Part shown: positions 54,342-61,637 of the stretch, one piece after another
Layout: the number at the start of each line of letters is the position of its first letter
How positions within the stretch are numbered: the stretch's first letter is position 1
Assembly (NCBI RefSeq): GCF_900115705.1
Contig: NZ_FOXL01000008.1
Coordinates: 159,344-223,343 of the forward strand
Reading direction: 5' to 3'
DNA from: Frateuria terrea
GTDB lineage: Bacteria; Pseudomonadota; Gammaproteobacteria; Xanthomonadales; Rhodanobacteraceae
Length of the DNA stretch: 64,000 nt
Made by a program: the position numbers and the translations under genes
The notes under the pieces: generated by a model
What the model saw: the letters and a program-made list of their open reading frames with translations, nothing else
Told to the model about the DNA's origin: nothing
Database searches by the model: none

Positions 54342-56525
54342 ATGAACCGGGCACCCCAAGCGGAAGCGCTTCGCTACCGCGCCTTCATCAGCTACAGCCA
54401 CCGCGACAAGGCGTGGGCGGAGTGGCTGCATCGCGGGCTGGAGACCTATCGCGTGCCCTCGCGCCTGGTTGGGCAACGCACCGCTGCGGGGGTGGTGCCT
54501 CGCCGGCTGGCGCCGGTCTTCCGTGACCGCGACGAGCTGGCTTCCTCGGGCGACCTGGGTCGCCAGGTCAACCAGGCGCTGGCCCAGTCGGCCAACCTGA
54601 TCGTCATCTGCTCGCCCGCCGCCGCGGCCTCGCGCTGGGTCGGCGAGGAGGTACTCGCCTTTCGCCGGCTCGGCCGCGACGGGCGCATTTTTTGCCTGGT
54701 CGTCGCCGGCGAGCCGAACGCGGCCGGGGACAACCAGGCACAGGAGTGCCTGCCGAAGGCGTTGCGCCTTCCTCTGGACGGCAATGGGCCGCCCGGCGCG
54801 AAGGACGCCGAACCGGTCGCCGCCGACGTGCGCCCCGGCAAGGACGGCAAGCACAACGCCAAGCTCAAGCTCGTCGCCGGCCTGCTCGATTTGGAGTTCG
54901 ACCAGTTGCGCCGGCGCGAACTGCAGCGGCGCAACCGGCGCCTGACCGCGCTGGCCTGCCTGGCCTTGCTGGTGATGCTGGTGACCAGCCTGCTGGCGAT
55001 CGACGCCGTGATCGCGCGCCATGCCGCCGAGCGGCGCCAGAAGCAGGCCGAAGCGCTGGTCGACTTCATGCTCGGCGACCTCAACGACAAGCTCGCCCAG
55101 GTGCAGCGCCTGGACATCATGGAGGCGGTCGACGACAAGGCGATGGATTATTTCCAGTCGCTGCCCCCGACCGACATCACCGACGAGGCGCTGCAGCAGC
55201 GCGCCAAGGCGCTGGAGAAGATCGGGAGCGTGCGATCGGACCAGGGCCACCTGGCGGCGGCGATGGCCGCCTTCCAGGCCGCCGCACAGGTCGCCGGCCC
55301 GCTCGCCGATGCGGCACCGGACGATCCGGAGCGCCAGACCTCCTATGCCGAGATCCTGGCTTTCATCGGCATGACCGACTGGAACCTGGGCGACCTGGAC
55401 GCCGCCCAGCGCCATTTCGAAGAGGCTAGGAACGTGCTGCAGCGTGCCCAGTCGCATGCGGCCGGCGACCCCGAACTGATCTTCCTGCTCACCTCCATCG
55501 ACAACAACATCGGACACGTTTTCGAAGCTCGTGGGAAGCTCGACCAGGCCGAAGCGGAATACCGCCGCATGCTCGTCCGCTGCACGGCGCTGGTAGCGGG
55601 CCGGCCGCCCAACGCCCAATGGATCTCGCAGTTGGGTGCGGCGCACAACAACCTGGGCAAGACCGCGTTGGTGCGCGGCGATCTGGCGGCCGCGCTCGCC
55701 GAGTACGCGGCCGACGACGCGATCGAGACCGGCCTGAGCGCGCGCGATCCGAAAGACAATGACCAGCGCGAGAACACCGTGCGGGTACGGGCCACGCTTG
55801 GGCGCACCTCGATGATGGTCGGCAATACCCCGGCCGGCCTGCTCCAGATGCAGCAGGCGCTGGACATGGCGACCCAACTGGCGAAGGTCGATCCGAGCCA
55901 GACCAGTTTCCAGCAAAAGGTGGCGCTGTATTCCTCGCAACTGGCCCGGTTCCGGCGCCTGACCGGCGACCTGCCTGGAGCGAGCGCCCTGGTCCATCAG
56001 TCGCTGCGAATCTATTCGGCGCTGACCCGGCAGGATCCTGCCAATGCCGACTGGCAGCAGGGCCTGGCCGAAGCAAGATCGGAACAGGCTGCGCAGGCGC
56101 TCGCAGCGGGGCGGGACGACCTGGCACTCGGCCAGGTGGGGGCAGCGCTGAAGCTGCTCGACCCGTTACTCGCCAAACAGCCTGACGACCGGGCCACTCT
56201 GCTGGACACCGCGACCGCCCGGCTGCAGCTGGCCGCCCTCACGCGCGATGCGCCGCGTGCCCGACAACTGCGCGAGCGCACGTTGCTGCTCTTGCAGAAG
56301 GTAAGCAGCGGTCGGGGCGACCCGCGCCTGCTTGCGTTGCAGACGGATGCGTTGCTCGGGATGGGCCGGAAGGACGAGGCAACGCCCGTGATCGGGCGGC
56401 TGTGGGCGTCGGGCTATCGCGATCCGGCGCTGCTGTCGCTGTTGCGGCATGAGCAGATCGACTATCCGCGCAATCCGCAGTTCGAACAACGGCTGGCGTC
56501 CGCCAACCAGCGCCGACAGCCATGA
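54342..56525 (+). CDS. TIR-domain protein with membrane anchor and TPR-like repeats
   Basis: A 727-residue protein. Residues about 10-150 are a TIR_2-type domain: RAFISYSHRDKAWAEWLH, FRDRDELASSGDLG and SRWVGEEVLAF with W99 and the candidate NADase Glu at 102/103. One membrane helix lies at about 201-223, followed by AEALVDFMLGDLNDKLAQV, a linker module seen in other bacterial signalling proteins. The rest (about 260-715) is helical with TPR-like pairs (DQGHLAAAMAAFQAAAQVA, LGDLDAAQRHFEEARNVL, RGKLDQAEAEYRRML). The TIR part would be cytoplasmic. TIR domains in bacteria cleave NAD or make cyclic-ADP-ribose signals, often in defence. It precedes two small twin-tail genes and a SLOG gene on the same strand. 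ATG 54342 fits; upstream frame is short. Confidence 0.88.
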   Translation: MNRAPQAEALRYRAFISYSHRDKAWAEWLHRGLETYRVPSRLVGQRTAAGVVPRRLAPVFRDRDELASSGDLGRQVNQALAQSANLIVICSPAAAASRWVGEEVLAFRRLGRDGRIFCLVVAGEPNAAGDNQAQECLPKALRLPLDGNGPPGAKDAEPVAADVRPGKDGKHNAKLKLVAGLLDLEFDQLRRRELQRRNRRLTALACLALLVMLVTSLLAIDAVIARHAAERRQKQAEALVDFMLGDLNDKLAQVQRLDIMEAVDDKAMDYFQSLPPTDITDEALQQRAKALEKIGSVRSDQGHLAAAMAAFQAAAQVAGPLADAAPDDPERQTSYAEILAFIGMTDWNLGDLDAAQRHFEEARNVLQRAQSHAAGDPELIFLLTSIDNNIGHVFEARGKLDQAEAEYRRMLVRCTALVAGRPPNAQWISQLGAAHNNLGKTALVRGDLAAALAEYAADDAIETGLSARDPKDNDQRENTVRVRATLGRTSMMVGNTPAGLLQMQQALDMATQLAKVDPSQTSFQQKVALYSSQLARFRRLTGDLPGASALVHQSLRIYSALTRQDPANADWQQGLAEARSEQAAQALAAGRDDLALGQVGAALKLLDPLLAKQPDDRATLLDTATARLQLAALTRDAPRARQLRERTLLLLQKVSSGRGDPRLLALQTDALLGMGRKDEATPVIGRLWASGYRDPALLSLLRHEQIDYPRNPQFEQRLASANQRRQP

Positions 56526-56598
56526 TTTGGCCGGGGAACAGGGAAACCCAAGGACGAACTGAGTACCTCAACCGAGCTCCACCGTTGGAGGAACCGAC

Positions 56599-56976
56599 AT
56601 GCCGAACAATCTCCACGTCTCGCTGGACGAGTCGACCGACCCGTGGTCCGTTCAGGTCGATCAGCAAGGCAACGCCAACCACGTCGGCCGCAGTCCCGAT
56701 CCACAGACCATTACCTGGCAGCTGACCGGAAACGCGGCGTCCGGATCCATCATTTCTTTCCAATGGATAGCCACGCCTCCGCCCGAGGGCATCTTCGGAT
56801 CGCCCGCGATAAGCGGCAACGGCAACCAGCTGACGCTCAGCGACACCAACAACAGCGCGAGCACGGCCGGTACCTGGACCTATCAGTTGACGGTCGAGGT
56901 CGACGGCAACGACTACTCCACGGTCGCCGACTTGCCGACCGGCACGTCCACCACGCCAACGATCAAGAACAACTAG
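56599..56976 (+). CDS. Small beta-rich protein with C-terminal PTIKNN tail
   Basis: A 125-residue protein without signal peptide or membrane segment. Alternating strands (TITWQLTGNAASGSIISFQW, GNGNQLTLSDTNNS, TWTYQLTVEVDGNDYSTV) suggest a small beta-sandwich; a distant link to the DP-EP family is possible but unproven. It ends GTSTTPTIKNN, a tail shared with the next small gene. GGAGGAACCGAC precedes the ATG. It lies 73 bases after the TIR gene on the same strand, so the two are probably one transcript. Function unknown. Confidence 0.8.
   Translation: MPNNLHVSLDESTDPWSVQVDQQGNANHVGRSPDPQTITWQLTGNAASGSIISFQWIATPPPEGIFGSPAISGNGNQLTLSDTNNSASTAGTWTYQLTVEVDGNDYSTVADLPTGTSTTPTIKNN
56941..56976 (+). 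repeat. Direct repeat copy 1 coding the shared tail
   Basis: These 36 bases encode the last 11 residues and stop of the 125-residue protein. They match the copy at 57217-57252 at 31 of 36 positions, with the final 19 coding bases identical. Confidence 0.9.
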
Positions 56977-57060
56977 CCGTCTTGCGGAAAGGACGGCCCA
57001 CCGGGTCGAAAGGCGCCGACCGACGTCACCGATCGATAACGCGGCGAGGCGTAAACGCGG

Positions 57061-57082
57061 GGCCGCCAGTGCACTGGCGGCC
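57061..57082. promoter_or_regulatory. Perfect 22-bp palindrome upstream of the second small gene
   Basis: GGCCGCCAGTG and its exact complement CACTGGCGGCC form a gapless palindrome ending 26 bases before the ATG at 57109. As RNA it would form a hairpin with a TGCA loop; as DNA it could bind a dimeric regulator. It may attenuate read-through from the TIR gene. No T-tract follows. Confidence 0.5.
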
Positions 57083-57108
57083 GAACCATTCACATCCCGG
57101 AGAATCCC

Positions 57109-57252
57109 ATGCCCTCCAACAAAGAGCACGAAGACCTGGCGCCTGAGCCGCTCGATGACGAGAACGCGTCTGACCAGAAGGAGGCATCGCCGAGCCTGGC
57201 GACCCCGCTGCTGCCGGGCACATCCACCCGGCCAACGATCAAGAACAACTGA
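57109..57252 (+). CDS. 47-residue acidic peptide with the same PTIKNN tail
   Basis: A short gene beginning MPSNKEHEDLAPEPLDDENA and ending LLPGTSTRPTIKNN. The body is acidic and probably disordered, and the tail is almost identical to that of the 125-residue protein. CCGGAG lies seven bases before the ATG. The tail match across two frames of different length, both ending exactly there, strongly supports real translation. The product could be a peptide ligand, inhibitor or tagged partner of the TIR-TPR protein; a truncated copy of the upstream gene is the alternative. Function unknown. Confidence 0.72.
   Translation: MPSNKEHEDLAPEPLDDENASDQKEASPSLATPLLPGTSTRPTIKNN
57217..57252 (+). repeat. 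Direct repeat copy 2 coding the shared tail
   Basis: Second copy of the 36-base repeat (first at 56941-56976), encoding the tail and stop of the 47-residue peptide, in the same phase relative to the stop codon. Confidence 0.9.
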
Positions 57253-57440
57253 GCCGTGCCTCGATCGGCGGCCTCGTCGCATGCGGGCAGCCCCAGAGGT
57301 GGCGTGCCATCCGATGGCGGCGGCCCCCTGGCCCCGGATCGGGAGCGCATGAGACATGGCCGGCGTGAGCGCGATTTCACCTGGAACGGCGGCGGTGCTG
57401 GGGCCGTACCGCCGTGGCATGTCGGGATCCTGAAAATGCC

Positions 57441-59135
57441 ATGACGCCCCTGGTGATCGGCGTAACCAGCCATCGCGACCTGCCGGAGGCGGACACGGAC
57501 GCCATCCGCCATTGCGTGCGTCGTTTACTGGAGTCGCTCGGGCAGGCGTACCCGTCGCTACCGCTGGTAGTGCTGTCCGCGCTGGCCGAGGGCGGCGATC
57601 AGCTGGTGGCGGAGGAAGCGCTGGGACTCGGCCTGCGCCTGATCGCACCGCTGCCTCTGCCACACGAGCTGTACATCGAGGACTTCACCGATTCCGCTGC
57701 CCGTGCCCGGTTCGAGGCGCTGTGCCGGCAGGCCGAGGTCATGGTGCTGCCGGTGCGCCACGGACACACGCACCACGACGTGGGCAACCCAGGCACGCCG
57801 CGCGACCAGCAGTACGCCCAGGCGGGCGTCTACATCGCCAGCCACTGCCACATCCTGCTGGCGATCTGGGACGGCCAGGCGTCCGACCGGCTGGGCGGCA
57901 CCGCCCAGATCGTGCGCTATTACCTCAGCGGCACGCTGCCCGGGCCGCCGGGGCAGGAGCGCGACCCGCGCCACATCCTCGGCGCCGGCGACGAGCGCCT
58001 GCTTTGCCACATCGCATGCGCCCGCGCCGATGTTCCCGCGGACGAGCGCCCGCCGATCCGCGTGCAGTGGCGCCATGCCGCGGCCGATGGCCCGGAACCG
58101 GAGATCCCTGCGGCGTTCCGGTTGATGTTCGAGCGCATGGCCGAGTTCAACGACGAGTGCACCCGGCACGCGGCTGCGATCGACGCCGCGTCTGGAACCG
58201 TGGCCAACGCGGGCGCCGCCGCGCCGCCGACGGTAGCGGCCATGGCCATCGAGCGCAGCTTTCGGGAAGCGGACTGGCTGGCCGTGCATTTCCAGCATCG
58301 CGTCCTGCTGGCCATGCGCTCGATCTACGTGATGGCGGCGCTGATGGGCATCGCCTTCACCTGCTACGCCCATTTCGCGGCCAAGGACTACCTGATCTAT
58401 CTGTTCCTGCTGCTGTTCGCGCTGGGCGCCGTGGTGGCGGCGATTGCCAAGCGTCGCGGCTGGCACCGCAAGTACCTGGACTACCGGGCGCTGGCCGAAG
58501 GCCTGCGGATCCAGTCCTACTGGCGGCGCGCCGGCATTTCGCTGACCCGCGACCATGCGTTCGCGCATGACGACTTCCTGCAGAAGCAGAACGTGGAACT
58601 GGGCTGGATCCGCAACGTGATGCGCGCCTCCGGGCTACCGCCCAGCCACGCGCCCGCCGCCACGGCAACGGCCCTGAGCGAAGTGATCGCGGAATGGGTG
58701 GGCCAGGCCGGCCGCTCTGGCCAACTGCACTACTACGAACGCAAGAGCGTCGAATGCGCCGGCCTGCATCGGGTCACCGAGGCCATCGGCGCGATCAGCC
58801 TGTGGAGCGGCGTGTCGATCAGCGTCTTGCTGGCTGTATTCGCGCTGCACCTGGGCGAGTCGACCAAGGCCACGCTGGTCGCGGTGATGGGCATCCTCTC
58901 GATCATCGCCGCGGTGCGCGAGGCCTACGCCTACCGCAAGGCCGACAAGGTGTTGCTCAAGCAATATCGTTTCATGGAGCGCATCTTCGGCGCGGCCCGC
59001 GCGGCTCTGGACCGCACCGGCGACCCGGCCGAGCAGCGCGCGATCCTGCGCGCGCTGGGCCATGCGGCGCTGACCGAACACGCCGAATGGACGCTGATGC
59101 AGCGCGAACGGCAGGTCGAGCACGGGCCGATGTAG
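57441..59135 (+). CDS. SLOG-domain protein with paired membrane helices (SLATT-like)
   Basis: A 564-residue protein. Residues 1-170 look like a SLOG (Rossmann-like nucleotide-sensing) domain: PLVIGVTSHRDLPEADTD, VLSALAEGGDQLVAEEAL, LPLPHELYIEDF and CHILLAIWDGQ. Hydrophobic pairs at about 290-335 and 445-495 flank a helical segment (KYLDYRALAEGLRIQSYW), resembling SLATT/DUF4231-type effectors proposed to act as pores. SLOG, SLATT and TIR domains are linked in predicted nucleotide-signalling conflict systems (Burroughs and colleagues), so this may be the effector of the locus. ATG 57441 overlaps the stop of a short upstream frame (57256-57444). The 3' end is six bases from the recombinase gene on the other strand. 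Confidence 0.82.
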   Translation: MTPLVIGVTSHRDLPEADTDAIRHCVRRLLESLGQAYPSLPLVVLSALAEGGDQLVAEEALGLGLRLIAPLPLPHELYIEDFTDSAARARFEALCRQAEVMVLPVRHGHTHHDVGNPGTPRDQQYAQAGVYIASHCHILLAIWDGQASDRLGGTAQIVRYYLSGTLPGPPGQERDPRHILGAGDERLLCHIACARADVPADERPPIRVQWRHAAADGPEPEIPAAFRLMFERMAEFNDECTRHAAAIDAASGTVANAGAAAPPTVAAMAIERSFREADWLAVHFQHRVLLAMRSIYVMAALMGIAFTCYAHFAAKDYLIYLFLLLFALGAVVAAIAKRRGWHRKYLDYRALAEGLRIQSYWRRAGISLTRDHAFAHDDFLQKQNVELGWIRNVMRASGLPPSHAPAATATALSEVIAEWVGQAGRSGQLHYYERKSVECAGLHRVTEAIGAISLWSGVSISVLLAVFALHLGESTKATLVAVMGILSIIAAVREAYAYRKADKVLLKQYRFMERIFGAARAALDRTGDPAEQRAILRALGHAALTEHAEWTLMQRERQVEHGPM

Positions 59136-59141
59136 CCGCTC

Positions 59142-60806
59142 TTATTCCACCGTAGCGGAATGTGTTCCAACGGGGGTCAACTGTTTTCCCCCGGCAGGCC
59201 CTCTTGCGTGCAGGGTTACGGGACCGATGCCGGGGACGCTCCAGTAGCTCGAACCGCGCTTCACTACAGCATCGCCAGCGATAGCCCGCGCGAACTTGAG
59301 CTCAAGCACGTGCTCCTTCGTATCCGATCGGAACCATACGTCGATGCGCTCGATTAGGCCCGATAGGTACCGCTTACGCTCTTCCGGCGTGAGCTCCTCC
59401 TTCGGCGCCTCCTCCCCCCACGTGGCGATCCACTCGCCCCATTTCTGGCGCTGGTGTTCCAGATCCGTTTCCGTCTTGAGCATTTCGAGCTTTGCCAGGA
59501 GCGCGTCACGCTCCTGCAGCATGAGCTTGGACCGATCAGCGTGCTCGGCTGCGGTTAGCCTGCCGAGCCGCCGCTCTACATCGAGTCGGACCAGTGCATC
59601 GTTGGCGATCTTGAGTTCTCTCTCCCTGGCTTTGATCGCCTTCTGGGTCTTCTTGAGGTTGGCAGCCACGGTTGCGGTGGCTCCAATGCCTTCTGCAAGC
59701 CGCCGCCGGAACTTGGCCTGGCGGGAAACTTTGAGCGCCGCCTCCCAGACGAGCCGATCGGCTTGCTCGATATTCATCGAGCGCTTGAAGCTGCACCCTG
59801 TCGTTTTGGAGAACTTGTGCTCGGGAGCAGTGCCTTTCACCCACTGCCGCTCCTTCTGCGGGCAGTAGTAGAAGTGCTCATGCTTGGCGGCTCTCGTCCT
59901 AGCTGCCATGGGCGAGCCGCAGTCGCCACAAAACATCATGTCCCGCAACAGATAGAAGTGCGTGGTCCGATTGACCTGACCTTTGCGCTGGAGAATTTCA
60001 CTCCTACGTTCCTGCACCGCCTGCCAAAGGCTGACCGCCAAGATGGGTGGACATTCGACGCGCACCGTCTCCTTCAGTGCCTTGTCGGAATAGCTGTAGT
60101 ATCCAATGTAGTGCGTGTTGGACAGCATCTTGAGGATCGACCCCGTCGTCCAGACGCCTCCTCGTCTCGGAGCCACACCGGAACTATCCAAGTACGCCTT
60201 GATAGCAATGGTCGATTCACCCCCGGCATACCGCTCGAACACCTGCTTGACCTTCTCTGCCTCAGGCGGCTCCACCACCAGCCTTCGGTCTTCGAGGCGA
60301 TAGCCGAACACCGGTGGCCCTCCATGCCACCGGTTCTGTTTCGCTCGCGCCAGCTTCCCCGCGCGGGTACGGTCTGCTCGAACGAGGTTCTCAAACTGCG
60401 CGAACGCATCAAGGAACTGCCTCAACAGCAGATCGGGAGGGCTGGTGAAGTCGTACGTGCCGTCCTTGGTGTACAGCGTGATGCCTTGCTTCTGGAGCAA
60501 GTTTCGGATGAAGGAGGCGACGAAGTCGTTCCGCGACAGCCTGGACTGGTCGTACACGAACAGGTGCTTGACCGCTCCAGCCTGCATCTCCTGCACCAAC
60601 TGGTACAACACGGGCCTGTCCTTGAGGTCCTCGTGATTGGAGCTACGACCGCCCTCGTTCCATACACGGGCTTCAAAGCCGAGCTCCCCTGCCCGCCGGC
60701 GCCCGAGCGCCTCCTGTGATGCCAACGAGGTCCCCTTGTCCTCCTGCGCAGTCGTGGAGACGCGTGTGTAGATGTGCAGCGTCGTGTTCGGGCTACCTGG
60801 CTTCAT
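59142..60806 (-). CDS. Large serine recombinase
   Basis: A 554-residue site-specific recombinase. The N-terminal resolvase domain has HIYTRVSTTAQEDKGTSL with the catalytic Ser; the Arg region is DQSRLSRNDF. A recombinase domain (from about 160, GGPPVFGYRLEDRRLVVEP) and a zinc ribbon (MFCGDCGSPM ... FYYCPQ ... GCSFKRS) follow, then a coiled coil at about 380-440, as in phage-type integrases of the serine family. It probably mobilises this accessory region. It overlaps the start-side neighbour by 14 bases, and its stop lies six bases from the SLOG gene stop. Confidence 0.94.
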   Translation of the reverse strand: MKPGSPNTTLHIYTRVSTTAQEDKGTSLASQEALGRRRAGELGFEARVWNEGGRSSNHEDLKDRPVLYQLVQEMQAGAVKHLFVYDQSRLSRNDFVASFIRNLLQKQGITLYTKDGTYDFTSPPDLLLRQFLDAFAQFENLVRADRTRAGKLARAKQNRWHGGPPVFGYRLEDRRLVVEPPEAEKVKQVFERYAGGESTIAIKAYLDSSGVAPRRGGVWTTGSILKMLSNTHYIGYYSYSDKALKETVRVECPPILAVSLWQAVQERRSEILQRKGQVNRTTHFYLLRDMMFCGDCGSPMAARTRAAKHEHFYYCPQKERQWVKGTAPEHKFSKTTGCSFKRSMNIEQADRLVWEAALKVSRQAKFRRRLAEGIGATATVAANLKKTQKAIKARERELKIANDALVRLDVERRLGRLTAAEHADRSKLMLQERDALLAKLEMLKTETDLEHQRQKWGEWIATWGEEAPKEELTPEERKRYLSGLIERIDVWFRSDTKEHVLELKFARAIAGDAVVKRGSSYWSVPGIGPVTLHARGPAGGKQLTPVGTHSATVE

Positions 60807-61458
60807 TGAGGATGTGCCTCACTCCCATGGGCGAGAAGGTGAGCTTGCGCTGCTCGCCGAGCCACGACCCAATATCGCGGTAGCTTGCCCCGCCTGTCCG
60901 CAACGCACGCATCTCGGCAATGATGGCCTGCTCGTCCGGCTTCGGCACCTTGACCGAATCCACAACCTCGTATCCAAAGGCGCGCCGTCCACCGGTGAAC
61001 TTACCCTGCGCCTTCTTCATCTGCTTGACCTCCCGGATACGGGTGGCGATGCGCTCCTTCTCGAAGGTAGCGAAGGCCGAGAGGATGGTGAACACGATCG
61101 CTCCAATCCCGTTGCCGGTCACGTCACCGCCCAAGTCGATGAAGTGCACATGCACCTTGCGCTCTCGTAGCTCGTGCAGAACGTTGAGTGCGTTCCGAGT
61201 GTTCCTAAACGCCCGATCCAGCTTCGGGAACACAATCAGGTCGCCGGGTTGAAGCAAACCGTACAGCCGCCCGCCCTCCGGACGGCACTGGAACTCGACC
61301 CCTCCACTCACCCCTGCCTCGACGAACACGTTATCCGGCGGCAAGTCCAACCCTCTCGAGGCTGCGTACGCGCTCATCTGCCGCGTTTGGGCCTCCAAGC
61401 TCTCGCCATCCCGCGCCTGGGAAACGGTCGATACACGAGCGTAACCATAGACAGCCAT
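60793..61458 (-). CDS. Serine recombinase/resolvase
   Basis: A 221-residue serine recombinase: VYGYARVSTVSQARDGESL with the catalytic Ser, the Arg-rich PKLDRAFRNTRNAL, FEKERIATRIREVKQMKKA and a C-terminal DNA-binding helix-turn-helix (GGASYRDIGSWLGEQRK). It lies upstream of, and overlaps, the large recombinase gene, so the two are made together. Tandem recombinases usually mark an integrated element. GGGGAT-type sequence precedes the ATG. Confidence 0.94.
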   Translation of the reverse strand: MAVYGYARVSTVSQARDGESLEAQTRQMSAYAASRGLDLPPDNVFVEAGVSGGVEFQCRPEGGRLYGLLQPGDLIVFPKLDRAFRNTRNALNVLHELRERKVHVHFIDLGGDVTGNGIGAIVFTILSAFATFEKERIATRIREVKQMKKAQGKFTGGRRAFGYEVVDSVKVPKPDEQAIIAEMRALRTGGASYRDIGSWLGEQRKLTFSPMGVRHILNEAR

Positions 61459-61637
61459 CCCCTTTCCTCCGGTTGCGGCGATCCCCGCCGAGATAGCCCG
61501 GAAGTGTCGCGGGACAGGACCCTCTCGTAAAGCTTTGGAATCAAAAGGTTACGGGGAGTAAAGCTCGCTACAGCGATGTTTACTTGCCCGTTACGTTGGG
61601 CGATTCTTGCGGTATCCAGCGAATCTCAGGGAAGGAC

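Noticed and set aside
59136..61637. tRNA gene as integration target of the recombinases
   Set aside because: No tRNA cloverleaf or CCA-end sequence was seen near either recombinase gene.
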